A stretch of 64,000 bases of DNA, taken from NCBI RefSeq assembly GCF_003610295.1, contig NZ_RAPV01000001.1:3782001-3846000 (forward strand), read 5' to 3'. Position 1 is the stretch's first letter; each line of letters opens with the position of its first letter. Under the pieces are notes generated by a model. It made no database searches. It was not told the DNA's origin and saw only the letters and a program-made list of their open reading frames with translations. Positions 27,337-36,866 of the stretch are shown one piece after another. A program made the position numbers and the translations under genes. Source of the stretch: Paraburkholderia sp. BL23I1N1. Lineage in GTDB: Bacteria > Pseudomonadota > Gammaproteobacteria > Burkholderiales > Burkholderiaceae.

Positions 27337-27798
27337 TCACAAGGCTTTGCGATAGATGATGAAGCCAGAGCGGTCAGCGACCTTGTCGTACAGTTTCATC
27401 GCCGTGTGGTTCGTCTCATGCGTTTGCCAGTAGACCCGCTCCAAACCGTCAGCCTTGGCTCGCGCATACACCGCTTTGATCAGCACACGGCCGACCCCTT
27501 TACCGCGCTCCGCTTCCAGCGTGTAGAGATCCTGCAGATAGCAGGTCGGCGCCACCATGGTGGTGTGACGGTGATACAGGAAGTGCACGAGGCCAAGCAA
27601 CTGGCCGTTGCGTTCGGCGACCATCGCGTGAATCGGCTCGTAGGCGTCGAAGAAACGCCCCCACGTGACCTCTGTCACCTCGCGCGGCAAGGCCGTTTCG
27701 CCCGAGCGGCCGTAGAACGCGTTGTAGGCGTCCCACAACGGCAGCCAGGCGTCGAAGTCGGCGCGCGTGACGGGGCGGATTTGAATCGAATCGGGCAT
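27337..27798 (-). CDS. GNAT-family N-acetyltransferase
   Basis: This is a 153-residue acetyltransferase. The acetyl-CoA loop is seen in LYTLEAERGKGVGRVLIKAVYARAKADGLERVYWQTHETN, in which R/Q-x-x-G-x-G/A is ERGKGVG. The ATG at 27798 follows AAGGAG with an 8-base spacer; the longer frame to 27951 lacks one. It is divergent from the MocR regulator, which therefore is the likely controller. The substrate is unknown, perhaps an amine or amino acid given the neighbour oxidase. Confidence 0.9.
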   Translation of the reverse strand: MPDSIQIRPVTRADFDAWLPLWDAYNAFYGRSGETALPREVTEVTWGRFFDAYEPIHAMVAERNGQLLGLVHFLYHRHTTMVAPTCYLQDLYTLEAERGKGVGRVLIKAVYARAKADGLERVYWQTHETNHTAMKLYDKVADRSGFIIYRKAL

Positions 27799-27903
27799 GG
27801 GCGTGGCTCCTTGTGTGGTGAGGGTTGTCGGCGAGCGGATCGCCGCTGCCAAGGCTGGGTCGAACAAGCATAGACGGCCGTGCAAGTCGTCAGCATAAGA
27901 AAT

Positions 27904-27948
27904 TTGTGGCACCATTGTTAGCTCCACAATGTGACCAGAATTTGGAGC
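27904..27948. promoter_or_regulatory. Two overlapping inverted repeats, candidate MocR operator
   Basis: TTGTGG at 27904-27909 pairs with CCACAA at 27924-27929 (14-base spacer). GCTCCA at 27921-27926 pairs with TGGAGC at 27943-27948 (16-base spacer). They lie just upstream of the regulator start, between the divergent GNAT and MocR genes. Confidence 0.4.
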
Positions 27949-27955
27949 CACGAAA

Positions 27956-29455
27956 TTGGACTACGGCCTGTTGATGTCGAACGTGGAACGCGCAATGGGT
28001 GGGCGCAAGCTCACGCAGCAGGACTTGCTTTATGAGAGTCTGCGCCGCGCCATTCTCGATGGCGATATCCGTCACGGCAGCCGTCTTCTTGCCACGCGCG
28101 CGCTCGCCGAACAATTGGGCATTGCGCGCAACTCGGTGCTCTACGCCTACGAACGGCTGACCGACGAGGGCTTCATCACGGCGAGCCGGCATGGGTCCAT
28201 CGTCAGCATGGTGAGCGGTTCCGCTACGTCGATCTCAGCAACAAGCGGCAGCACGCGGACGCCTGAAAATCGCCTGTCGCGCCGCGTCGCCGATCTGCCG
28301 CGCGAACGCACGAACCCCGACGACCCCACGCCGTTTCGTCCCGGCGTGCCCGCGCTCGACGAATTCCCGCTCGCGCAATGGCGTGCTTCAATGGAGCGTG
28401 CATGGCGGCTGGTGGACCCGAGCGAACTCGGCTATGGCAACAACGCCGGGCACCCCGCATTGCGCCGTTCGATTGCCGAATACGTGCGCGTGTCGCGCGG
28501 CGTGCGATGTTCGGCGAAGCAGGTGTTCATCACCTCGGGCACGCAGGCGAGTCTCGATCTATGCGCGTGCATGCTGGCCGACCCCGGCGACAGCGTCTGG
28601 GTCGAGGACCCCGGCTATCACGGCGCGAAGGCTGCGTTTCAGGCCGCCGGTTTGCAACCGGTGCCGATTCCTGTGGATGCCGCCGGCATGGCGCCGACGC
28701 CCGATCACTGGGACCAGACGCCGCCACGTCTGATGTACATCACCCCCTCGCATCAATATCCGCTGGGCAGCGTGCTGAGCCTGGAGCGGCGCTGGTCGAT
28801 CATCGAGAACGCGGTAGCGCGTGGCGCCTGGATCATCGAAGACGACTACGACAGCGAACTGCGCCACAGCGGTCCGCCGCTGCCGTCGATCCAGGGCCTC
28901 GCGGCCAACACGCCGGTGATTTACCTCGGCACCTTCAGCAAGACGATGTTTCCGGCGCTGCGGATGGGCTTCATGGTCGTGCCTGCGCACCTCGTCGCCG
29001 AAATCGACGAGGCGCTCAGCGAGATCGCCCGGCAAGGGCGCGTGGCTGAACAGATCGCGTTAGCGGATTTCATCGACAGTGGGAAATATGCGCGGCATTT
29101 GCGGCGCATGCGGCGGCTATATCAGCAGCGCCGCACCGCATTGGTGAATGCGATCGAGCGGCACATGAGCGACCTGGTGACGGTTTCGTCAGACGGAGGT
29201 GGCATGCATTTGACGGTGCGGCTCGATGCACCGCTGCGCGATCAGGACGTGAGCGCAGCGACGCGTGCGCACGGCTTGCATATCGCGGCGCTCAGTGCGT
29301 TTTGTCAGCCGTCTGCTAAAAATGCCGCGCGCTACAACGGCTTCATGCTTGGCTACGCGGGGATCAAACCGCACGAAGCGGACGCGCTAGTGGCGCGGCT
29401 CGCTGCCGTGGTGCGTGGGCTAAACCGTGAACGCCGCATTATTACGAAGAAATAA
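27956..29455 (+). CDS. MocR/PdxR-type transcriptional regulator with aminotransferase-like domain
   Basis: This is a 499-residue GntR-family MocR protein. The N-terminal winged helix (YESLRRAILDGDIRHGSRLLATRALAEQLGIARNSV) is followed by a linker and a fold-type I aminotransferase-like domain. The PLP lysine should be the one in LGTFSKTMFPALRMG, and the IIEDDYDSEL block supplies the Asp that contacts the PLP ring. Such proteins sense PLP or amino compounds. The TTG start is preferred to the ATG at 27974 because GGAG lies 8 bases upstream of it. It converges on the oxidase gene with only 2 bases between them. Confidence 0.9.
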   Translation: MDYGLLMSNVERAMGGRKLTQQDLLYESLRRAILDGDIRHGSRLLATRALAEQLGIARNSVLYAYERLTDEGFITASRHGSIVSMVSGSATSISATSGSTRTPENRLSRRVADLPRERTNPDDPTPFRPGVPALDEFPLAQWRASMERAWRLVDPSELGYGNNAGHPALRRSIAEYVRVSRGVRCSAKQVFITSGTQASLDLCACMLADPGDSVWVEDPGYHGAKAAFQAAGLQPVPIPVDAAGMAPTPDHWDQTPPRLMYITPSHQYPLGSVLSLERRWSIIENAVARGAWIIEDDYDSELRHSGPPLPSIQGLAANTPVIYLGTFSKTMFPALRMGFMVVPAHLVAEIDEALSEIARQGRVAEQIALADFIDSGKYARHLRRMRRLYQQRRTALVNAIERHMSDLVTVSSDGGGMHLTVRLDAPLRDQDVSAATRAHGLHIAALSAFCQPSAKNAARYNGFMLGYAGIKPHEADALVARLAAVVRGLNRERRIITKK

Positions 29456-29457
29456 CG

Positions 29458-30561
29458 CTAGGCCGCTTCCGCCCGCAGCCAGCGCGCGAGCGTAGCGTCG
29501 TCGTCGGTATCCAGGGCTTGCGCGACCCGGCGGCCGACTGCCGCACCGAATTTATAGCCGTGGCCCGAACATGCCGACACCACCAGCGTGTTGCCGACGC
29601 GTTTCGAAAAAAACCGGTCGTCCGCAGTAAACGTATAAGCACAGGTTTTTACTTCGGTGACCGTATATTCGTCGATGCGGCTGAAGGGCGGTGAAAACAA
29701 CCGGCGCAGACTATCGCCTTCTCCGGGCGCCGCGACCCGATTGGCGTCAGGATCAGGCGCGCGTGATTTATGCACGCCGGCGCCGAACTTCAAACCGACG
29801 CCGTCGATCGGCGGCAACACGTAACCGCCGTTATCGCCGCCAATATCGACGATAGCGGGCGCATTCGACCATGCGTCCTCCAAGTCCGCGGGCGGCTCCA
29901 TATACGCGACCGCATTGCGATAAGTCATCAGGTTTTCAGCGAGCGCGGGGAACAGTTGCAGCGTCCACGCGCCGGCGGTGACCACGAGCCGGTCGGCGCG
30001 GATGAGGGTGTCGTCCTCGATACGCACGGAGGCCGAGTGCGCATCGACTGCGAGCACCTTGGTGTGGGTGCGAATTTCCGCGCCGCGCATCTTGAGCCAC
30101 GCTTTCATGTCGCGTGCAATGCGTTCGCTAAACAGCGCGCCACCATCGTGATCGAGGTAGGCGTAGCGAAACGTGGCGGGATCGAGAAACGGATAGCGCT
30201 CGGCCGCTTCGCGCGGGTCGAGCTGTTCATAATCGAATTTCAGGCGGTCGAGGCCGGCACGGAATTGCTCGGCGCCATCGCCCGCGTGTTGCGAAATGCC
30301 GAGTATGCCGCAGTTCGCATAGTGGGACACGCCCAGGTCATTCCACAGCAGGTCCCAACTATCGAACGCCTCGGCGATAGTGCGTGCGTAGCCGTCGGCG
30401 TCGCCATAAGCGCGACGGATCATGCGATGACGGTCGCCCGAGGCGGCGAGTGGATTCGGAATCGAGCCCTGCTCGATCAGCGTGATGTCGTGTCCCAGCT
30501 TGGCGAGCGACCACGCCGTGCTCAAGCCGGCAATGCCAGCGCCTACGATTGTCACCCGCAT
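29458..30561 (-). CDS. FAD-dependent amino-acid/sarcosine oxidase-like protein (DAO family)
   Basis: This 367-residue flavoprotein starts with the FAD motif VTIVGAGIAGLSTAW (residues 3-17) and has the DAO-fold middle (GGALFSERIARDMKAWLKMRG), LVVTAGAWT, and the C-terminal SACSGHGYKFGAAVGRRVAQAL. SACSGHGFKF-type endings mark the monomeric sarcosine oxidase / N-methyltryptophan oxidase group. It should oxidise a secondary or primary amine to the imine with H2O2. The neighbouring MocR regulator suggests amino-acid or amine control, which is inference. Confidence 0.88.
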   Translation of the reverse strand: MRVTIVGAGIAGLSTAWSLAKLGHDITLIEQGSIPNPLAASGDRHRMIRRAYGDADGYARTIAEAFDSWDLLWNDLGVSHYANCGILGISQHAGDGAEQFRAGLDRLKFDYEQLDPREAAERYPFLDPATFRYAYLDHDGGALFSERIARDMKAWLKMRGAEIRTHTKVLAVDAHSASVRIEDDTLIRADRLVVTAGAWTLQLFPALAENLMTYRNAVAYMEPPADLEDAWSNAPAIVDIGGDNGGYVLPPIDGVGLKFGAGVHKSRAPDPDANRVAAPGEGDSLRRLFSPPFSRIDEYTVTEVKTCAYTFTADDRFFSKRVGNTLVVSACSGHGYKFGAAVGRRVAQALDTDDDATLARWLRAEAA

Positions 30562-30718
30562 GCCGCCTTCCCCCCGAGTCGATGTATCCGGGTCAGAGTC
30601 TAGCAGCGGGAAAATAAATCGTACGCGTTCCAGCGAATCAAAAAATAAATCGCCACGCGAGCCAGCGAGGTCGATTCAGCGTATTACGGGCAAGCAGTGG
30701 TCTCCGCGCGCCGCCGTA

Positions 30719-30922
30719 TCAGTGTTTGTGCTTCGACGTAAGGCGCAACTGGTCGCGCACTTTCTTCGCGGCGAACAGGGGAACGTAATCAAACACACGC
30801 GCTTCGAGCCGGTAGTCGGCCAGTGTGTCTGCGTACATCTTCGAGACCGTTTCCGTGGGCGTGTCGGTTTCCTCAGCGATGCTTTTCACGACTTCGTCGA
30901 CTTTAGGCTCGGGTTGAGACAT
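30719..30922 (-). CDS. DUF3562-type small protein
   Basis: This is a 67-residue protein (KVDEVVKSIAEETDTPTETVSKMYADTL) that fits the DUF3562 family seen in Burkholderiaceae. It is helical, acidic in the N-terminal half and basic at the C-terminus (SKHKH). The ATG at 30922 is backed by GGAG with an 8-base spacer. The function is unknown. A longer frame to 31156 runs through non-coding sequence and is rejected. Confidence 0.8.
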   Translation of the reverse strand: MSQPEPKVDEVVKSIAEETDTPTETVSKMYADTLADYRLEARVFDYVPLFAAKKVRDQLRLTSKHKH

Positions 30923-31109
30923 GGATATCTCCGGGGCAGGCGGGGGTGGACTGGCGGGGTTGCCATGAGCGGGCGCGCACGACAGGAGTTTCATTAGAGG
31001 ATGCGTTTGGCGTTGATGCCAATTGAATCGGTCTATCGCATAAACCGTTCCACAGAGATTTTTGTCTTGCACTGCCGCAAGCGCTCGCGCTGCATGGCGC
31101 TGCGGAAAA

Positions 31110-32174
31110 TCAATGTGTATGCCGATGATGAATATCTGGGAAATGCGCGTGTGCATGGGTGATCAGCGCATGGGAATGCGGGTGGGTGTGCGGCTCGTTG
31201 CCGTCCCAGGGGAAATCGTGCTCGTGCTGGTGATGCGCGTCATGCCGATGGCGATGCGTGTGATCCAGCGGAACGTGCGTGTGCGGATGCTCGTGACGTT
31301 CGCGAATGTGCAGCCAGACGCCGAGCGTCATCAGCGCTGCGGCCACCCAGAACAGCGGCGGCGGCATCTCCGGCCACAGCAGCCACGATAAGGTCACACC
31401 AAATAGCGGGGCAACCGAGAAATAGGCGCCGGTCCGCGCGGTGCCGAGATTGCGCAGCGCGACGACGAACAGCACGAGACTCACGCCGTAGCCCGCGAAA
31501 CCCGTCAGCATGGCGAGCGCGACGGTCGCGGCCTTGGGCCACAATGCACCAAAAGTGAGCGCAAGCGTCACGTTAACCGAACCGGCGACGAGTCCTTTTA
31601 CGCAGGCAATGAACATGGCGTCGTGAGTCGACACCTTGCGCGTGAGATTGTTGTCGACTGCCCAGCACGCGCAGGCGCCGATCAACAGCAACGTGCCGGC
31701 CGGCAGGCCGACCGCGGCCGGCTGCCACGATAACGCGACGCCGCCCGCAACGATCGCGGCCATGCCGAGGAACACCTGAATGTCCACGTTCTCGCGAAAC
31801 ACAATCCACGCGATCAGCGCAGTGAATACGCCTTCGAGATTCAGCAGCAGCGAACCGGTGGCGGCCGGCGTCGTCTTCAGACCCAGCATCAACAGCGCCG
31901 GTCCCGCGACACCGCCAGCCACGATCGCGCCAACGAGCCACGGCACGTCGCGCAACGGGAAGCGGTGGTGACTGACCGGTTGCCCGTCCGCGCGACCTTT
32001 CAGGCGGCGTGCCAGAATCACGGCGGCAAGGCCGGTGCCGCTGCCGAGGTAGAACAGTCCGGCCAGCAGAAACGGCGACAGCGAGCCGAGCAGCGCCTTG
32101 GCGAGCGGCGTGGTCGCACCGAACAAGGCGGCGGCGAGCAGGGCAGTGAAAGCTGCGTTGAAGCGGGTAGGCAT
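31110..32174 (-). CDS. EamA/DMT-family exporter with a histidine-rich C-terminal tail
   Basis: This is a 354-residue protein: two EamA repeats with about ten membrane helices (residues 1-290), each with the AxxxG...TP motif, then a tail of about 65 residues holding roughly two dozen His, arranged as HEH, HTH, HRHRH and HAHAH with acidic spacers. Such tails bind Zn, Ni or Co and occur in metal transporters, while most EamA proteins carry metabolites. It could therefore be a metal exporter or a metal-regulated one. The ATG at 32174 begins the first membrane helix. Confidence 0.85.
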   Translation of the reverse strand: MPTRFNAAFTALLAAALFGATTPLAKALLGSLSPFLLAGLFYLGSGTGLAAVILARRLKGRADGQPVSHHRFPLRDVPWLVGAIVAGGVAGPALLMLGLKTTPAATGSLLLNLEGVFTALIAWIVFRENVDIQVFLGMAAIVAGGVALSWQPAAVGLPAGTLLLIGACACWAVDNNLTRKVSTHDAMFIACVKGLVAGSVNVTLALTFGALWPKAATVALAMLTGFAGYGVSLVLFVVALRNLGTARTGAYFSVAPLFGVTLSWLLWPEMPPPLFWVAAALMTLGVWLHIRERHEHPHTHVPLDHTHRHRHDAHHQHEHDFPWDGNEPHTHPHSHALITHAHAHFPDIHHRHTH

Positions 32175-32337
32175 GAGCGGGAAAGTCGGTGGATGCGGGC
32201 GTTGCCGACACGATACCGCTATCGGGGCGCGCACGCCTCAGCGGGATTTCGATCTCGGTGACGCGTGGGGCTTAAAGTACTAATGGATGTCGCTGCGTAG
32301 GCGGGCGGCGAAATTGAATCCAGATCAGCGTCAAGGT

Positions 32338-32937
32338 ATGACCGTAAGCAAACCCATTCCTCTGAATCAGCTATTGCGTGACATACGCGCCTGTACCGTA
32401 TGCGCGCCGGTGCTGCCGCATGCGCCGCGGCCGGTCGTCGTGGCGTCCGCCGACTCGCGCATTCTGATCATCGGCCAGGCGCCCGGCGCGCGCGTGCATG
32501 CTTCGGGCATTCCATGGAGCGACGCAAGCGGTGCACGTTTGCGCAACTGGCTCGAGGTCTCAGACGAGACTTTCTACGACGCCTCCAAATTTGCAATCGT
32601 GCCGTTGGGCTTCTGCTTTCCGGGCCGAGGCGCGAGTGGCGATCTGCCGCCGCGGCCCGAATGTGCCGCGCATTGGCATCAGGCCTTGCTTGCCCAGTTG
32701 CGCCAGGTCCGGCTCACCTTGCTGATTGGCCAATACGCGCAGCGTTTCGGTCTCGGCGACGCATTCGGTCCGACGCTAACCGATACGTTGCTGCGCTGGC
32801 GAGAATATGGCCCGAAGGTGATCCCGCTTCCGCATCCCTCGCCGCGCAATATCGCCTGGTTCAAGCGTAATCCGTGGTTCGAGGCGGAGGTGTTGCCGAC
32901 TTTGCGGACTCGGGTTGCTGCGGCGCTCAAGGAATGA
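32338..32937 (+). CDS. Uracil-DNA glycosylase-like protein
   Basis: This is a 199-residue protein of the UDG superfamily. It has the GQAPGARVHASGIPWSDASG loop (the family 4/5-like GxAPG...G.PF/W motif) and HPSPRN near the C-terminus, the second catalytic loop. Four Cys needed for an iron-sulfur cluster are not present in the classical spacing (only CTVC). It may excise uracil, or be one of the non-canonical members. The ATG at 32338 is chosen; an in-frame ATG at 32287 is possible. Confidence 0.8.
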   Translation: MTVSKPIPLNQLLRDIRACTVCAPVLPHAPRPVVVASADSRILIIGQAPGARVHASGIPWSDASGARLRNWLEVSDETFYDASKFAIVPLGFCFPGRGASGDLPPRPECAAHWHQALLAQLRQVRLTLLIGQYAQRFGLGDAFGPTLTDTLLRWREYGPKVIPLPHPSPRNIAWFKRNPWFEAEVLPTLRTRVAAALKE

Positions 32938-33121
32938 CTCGCTACGCGCGGTCGAAATAATCCGAAACACGTCGCCAAGCGCCTGATGGAATAAAACGTC
33001 ACACTAAAGCGTTTGCTTCATATCGGCGGCGCGGCCGGACCTGCTCCGGCATCCAGGCTCAGGTATTGGCCGAATTTTCAAATAGCTTTCGCAACAAAAC
33101 CCATTGCAGACGGAACGACCT

Positions 33122-33721
33122 ATGAACACTCACGCCGATTCCCTGACCGATTCGACCGGCATGCCGCTGCCGTCGCGCTATACCCGCACGGCGATCACGC
33201 TGCACTGGCTGATCGCGTTGCTGATGATCGGCAATGTCGTACTCGGCCTGACCGCCGAATCATGGCCCGACGACTGGGTGCGTCCGGTCGTCGATACCCA
33301 CAAGTCGATCGGCATCACGGTGCTCGGTCTCGCGCTCATGCGCATCTTGTGGCGCGTGTCGCACAAGCCGCCGCCGTTGCCGCGCGAGTTTCCCTCGTGG
33401 GAGAAAATCGCCGCGCATGTCGCTCATTTCCTGCTGTATCTGCTGATGATCGCGTTGCCGCTGTCCGGCTGGTTGCACGATTCCGCGTGGAAAGACGCAG
33501 CCACGCATCCAATGCGCCTGTTCAACCTGGTCCCCTGGCCGCGCATCGGCTATGTGATGAATCTCGACCCGGCGCTCAAGGAGACCTTGCACGATCGCTT
33601 CGGCGCCTTGCATACATGGCTCGGCTACGCGCTGTATGCGTTGCTGGCGATGCATATCGGCGGCGCGTTGAAGCATCAATGGATCGATCGCAAGTCGGTT
33701 CTGAAACGCATGGTGCCGTAA
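33122..33721 (+). CDS. Cytochrome b561-type membrane protein
   Basis: This is a 199-residue protein with four membrane helices. The heme His candidates are in ITLHWLIALLM, VVDTHKSIG, HVAHFLLYL and GALHTWLGY/AMHIGG, the b561 (CybB) pattern. It would pass electrons between quinol and a periplasmic acceptor. It stands alone on the plus strand, with the GT2 gene 71 bases further on. Confidence 0.88.
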   Translation: MNTHADSLTDSTGMPLPSRYTRTAITLHWLIALLMIGNVVLGLTAESWPDDWVRPVVDTHKSIGITVLGLALMRILWRVSHKPPPLPREFPSWEKIAAHVAHFLLYLLMIALPLSGWLHDSAWKDAATHPMRLFNLVPWPRIGYVMNLDPALKETLHDRFGALHTWLGYALYALLAMHIGGALKHQWIDRKSVLKRMVP

Positions 33722-33792
33722 GCACCGCGCCATGCTGTCTGCTATCTGCTTCCTTTCTAACAACCGCATCAACGACGGATTCGGCAGTCATT

Positions 33793-35244
33793 TTGAAGAA
33801 AACTCTCGAACAGGCGCTCGCCCTCGCATCTCCGCGCATTGTGCCGCGCCCCACTACGCTGCTGAGCACGATGATTCATTTCAGCGTCGTCGTACTGTGG
33901 CTGCTACTGTTCGCGCGCGCGTTCTTCCTGCAAGGCGTGGTGGCGTGGTCGACGGGTATTGCGTACGTGGTGTACGACACGTTGCTGCTCGCGTTCGTCA
34001 CATGGAAAACACTGCCGTTGATGCGGCCCACGCGGCCGCTCGAGCCTGACTTCGATTCGCGCAGCTTGCCGGACATGGGTGTGATCGTCGCTTCGCACAA
34101 CGAGGCGGCGGTGTTGCCGGTGACGCTCGCGGCGTTGCTGCGCCAGACGCATGGCCCGGCGCAAATCGTGATCGCCGACGACGGTTCCACCGATGCCACT
34201 CACGCGCTGCTCACCGGGCGCTTTGGTCTCACAGCCGCGGCCGACGGTGTGCTGAGCGCGCCGAGTGCGCCCTACCCGAATCTGTACTGGCTGCGCGTGC
34301 CGCACGGCGGCAAGGCCCGTGCGCTGAACGCCGCCATCACGGTCATGACCACCGACACCGTGATGACCGTCGACGCCGACACGCTGCTCGACGACGACGC
34401 CACCTACGCGATGCGCGCCGCCTTCGCGAGCGAGCCGAAGCTCGTCGCGGCGGCCGGCATTCTCGTGCCGGTGTGCGGCAAATCGCTATCGGACCGCGTG
34501 TTCCAGTGGTTCCAGACCTACGAGTACATGCGCAACTTCATCGCTCGCTTTGCGTGGATGCGCGCCGACAGCCTGCTGTTGATTTCAGGCGCCTTCGCAT
34601 CGTTCAAACGCGAGGCGTTAGTCGACGTGGGCGGCTTCGATCCGCAGTGTCTGGTCGAAGACTACGAACTGATTCATCGGCTGCGCCGCTATTCGGTCGA
34701 TCATGGTCTCGGCTGGGACGTACGTGTAGTTGGCGATGCCCACGCGCATACCGACGCGCCGGGCAACCTCGGCAGTTTCCTGCGGCAGCGTCGCCGCTGG
34801 TTTGCGGGCTTCCTGCAAACGCAATACTGGAACCGCGACATGACCGGCAACCCGCGTTACGGCACGATGGGTATGCTGATGCTGCCGGTCAAAGCCATCG
34901 ACACCATGCAGCCGATCTACGGACTGACTGCCTTCGCGTTGCTACTCGGCTTTCTGTTCGGCGGACACGGCGCGATCGTCGTGTCGATCTTCAGCGTGAT
35001 CGGCCTCAAAACGGCGATCGATCTCGCGTTCTATCTCTGGTGTATCCATCTGTACCGCTGCTGGACCGGCGAGCGCACCCGCTCCAGTTTATGGATGGCG
35101 ATGCTCGCTGCGATCGCCGAGCCGTTCACGTTCCAGCTGGTGCGTCATGTCGGCGCGCTGCTCGGCTGGCTGCATTTCCTGCGTGGCGGCCGCTCGTGGG
35201 GCGTGCAGCGCCGCTCCGGGCTCGTGACGCACGACGAAAGCTAA
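33793..35244 (+). CDS. Family 2 processive glycosyltransferase (membrane polysaccharide synthase type)
   Basis: This is a protein of about 483 residues. Catalytic motifs are IVIADDGSTDATH, the VDADT metal site, VEDYE and QRRRW (the Q-x-x-R-W site of processive GT2 enzymes such as BcsA or PgaC). Two membrane helices lie at the N-terminus and about four at the C-terminus. The start is uncertain: TTG at 33793 is chosen, but GTG at 33841 and ATG at 33871 are in frame. Frames further upstream overlap the b561 gene and are rejected. The polymer is unknown. Confidence 0.78.
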   Translation: MKKTLEQALALASPRIVPRPTTLLSTMIHFSVVVLWLLLFARAFFLQGVVAWSTGIAYVVYDTLLLAFVTWKTLPLMRPTRPLEPDFDSRSLPDMGVIVASHNEAAVLPVTLAALLRQTHGPAQIVIADDGSTDATHALLTGRFGLTAAADGVLSAPSAPYPNLYWLRVPHGGKARALNAAITVMTTDTVMTVDADTLLDDDATYAMRAAFASEPKLVAAAGILVPVCGKSLSDRVFQWFQTYEYMRNFIARFAWMRADSLLLISGAFASFKREALVDVGGFDPQCLVEDYELIHRLRRYSVDHGLGWDVRVVGDAHAHTDAPGNLGSFLRQRRRWFAGFLQTQYWNRDMTGNPRYGTMGMLMLPVKAIDTMQPIYGLTAFALLLGFLFGGHGAIVVSIFSVIGLKTAIDLAFYLWCIHLYRCWTGERTRSSLWMAMLAAIAEPFTFQLVRHVGALLGWLHFLRGGRSWGVQRRSGLVTHDES

Positions 35245-35442
35245 CAGCCCATCGCCTTCTTATTGGACGCGTGCATGCAGGGCGGCAGACAGGCGCGAAT
35301 GCGCCCATCGGCTGCGCGGAGGAGCATGTGGTCCCGACAGCGGAACCATGCCCCTTCGGGTTCGAGTAGACTGTGCATCGATGTCGGCCTGCGAATTGCA
35401 GGGCGGCAACCTTCTATCCGCTGGTGCACGGAGGCTCCACCC

Positions 35443-36681
35443 ATGCATGCTGTTCCCCCGCTCGAACAAGACACCGTCGATGCGCCGGTCGATGTGTCGG
35501 CTGCTGATGCAGCCGCACAAACCAACGCTCCCGCAGCAGGGAATGCACACGCGCCGGATCAGGCCGCCAACGAAGCTCCGGTGCGCGATCTGCGCCGTGT
35601 CGGTATTCACCCTGATTACTGGTATCCGCTCGCGTGGTCGCAGGAAGTGAAGCGGGGCAAGACGCATGGTGTGACGTTCGCGGGCGAGCCGATCGTGCTG
35701 GCGCGTACAGAGTCCGGCAAGGTGTTTGCGCTCGAAGATCGCTGCGCGCATCGTCAGGTGCCGTTGCATCAGGGCGTGGTGGATGGTGAATCGATTCGTT
35801 GCGGCTATCACGGCTGGACCTACGACTGCTCGGGCGCGTGCATCGACGTGCCGTATCTGGGCCGCGAGCGTCTGCCCAATGGCGTGCGTTCTTATCCGTG
35901 CCGCGAAATCGAAGGCCTGATTTTCGTCTTCCCCGGCAATGCCGCTTTGGCCGAGGAGCGGGCGCTACCCGCGTTTGGCGCCGTATCCGACAAGAAGTAC
36001 AAGACACGCCGTTTCGGCCGTCCAGTGAGTTGCCACTATTCGTTCATGCACGAGAACCTGATGGACATGAACCATCAGTTCCTGCATCGCCGGCAGATGG
36101 GGCAAATGCGTGCGCGTTCGATCGGGCGGCGGCGCGGCGAAGGCTGGGTCGAAGTCGATTACACGTTTGCGCGCATGGCCGGCCAGCAGCCGATCGGCGA
36201 AGCGATTGTGTTCGGCCAGAGCCGCAAGACCGGCGGCGACAACGACAAGGACGTGATGACGATCCGCACCGAGTATCCGTATCAGACGCTGCAGATCCGC
36301 ACGTCCGATCAGACGCTGGTGATGGATTTGTGGATTGTCTACGTGCCGCTCGATCGCGAGCAGCGCACGAACCGTACGTTCGGCCTCCTATCGATTCGCA
36401 AACCGGGTATTCCCGGCGTGCTGAATCTCGCGTGGCCGCTGCTCGTGTGGTTCACCGAACGCATTTTCAAGGAAGACCGCGCCATCGTCGAAGCCGAACA
36501 GCGCGCGCATGATTCGCAGGGTGCGGACTGGAATCACGAGGTGTTTCCGGTCATCAACGAACTACGCGCCTTGCTGCGCGAGAACGGCGCGCCGGATCTG
36601 CGGGTGGGCGCCGGCACGGGCGGCGAAGCAGTGATCCGCTTCTGGGACTCGCGTCACGGCAACCCATTGTCGAATACTTGA
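35443..36681 (+). CDS. Rieske oxygenase, orphan
   Basis: This is a 412-residue Rieske protein: C101-x-H103 and C120-x2-H123 hold the cluster. The iron site is ENLMDMNHQFLH, with H211 and H215 as ligands. A low-complexity Ala/Pro-rich stretch of about 45 residues precedes the domain. No reductase or ferredoxin lies next to it, so its electron source must come from elsewhere. The ATG at 35443 follows GGAGG at 35430, about 8 bases upstream. It could hydroxylate or O-demethylate an aromatic or a lipid. Confidence 0.88.
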   Translation: MHAVPPLEQDTVDAPVDVSAADAAAQTNAPAAGNAHAPDQAANEAPVRDLRRVGIHPDYWYPLAWSQEVKRGKTHGVTFAGEPIVLARTESGKVFALEDRCAHRQVPLHQGVVDGESIRCGYHGWTYDCSGACIDVPYLGRERLPNGVRSYPCREIEGLIFVFPGNAALAEERALPAFGAVSDKKYKTRRFGRPVSCHYSFMHENLMDMNHQFLHRRQMGQMRARSIGRRRGEGWVEVDYTFARMAGQQPIGEAIVFGQSRKTGGDNDKDVMTIRTEYPYQTLQIRTSDQTLVMDLWIVYVPLDREQRTNRTFGLLSIRKPGIPGVLNLAWPLLVWFTERIFKEDRAIVEAEQRAHDSQGADWNHEVFPVINELRALLRENGAPDLRVGAGTGGEAVIRFWDSRHGNPLSNT

Positions 36682-36866
36682 TATTCGAGGTTTTTGGCGC
36701 TGCGTTTCCACCCGCTGGAGAATGAATCCATCTCCACCGGGTAGGGAATTCAGCCCGATCGAGCAGCGATAATGGCATCTAACACACTTGGGTTTGCGCC
36801 AATCGAGATGCGGCGGCCTTCGATCCGTGTACCATTTCGCTTTTTCCGATCTTTAAGAACCTCCCT

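Noticed and set aside
31110..32174. Histidine-rich tail as a sign of frameshift or low-complexity artefact
   Set aside because: The His codons (CAC/CAT mix) are in the same frame as the conserved EamA repeats and the stop is clean, so the tail is kept as real.
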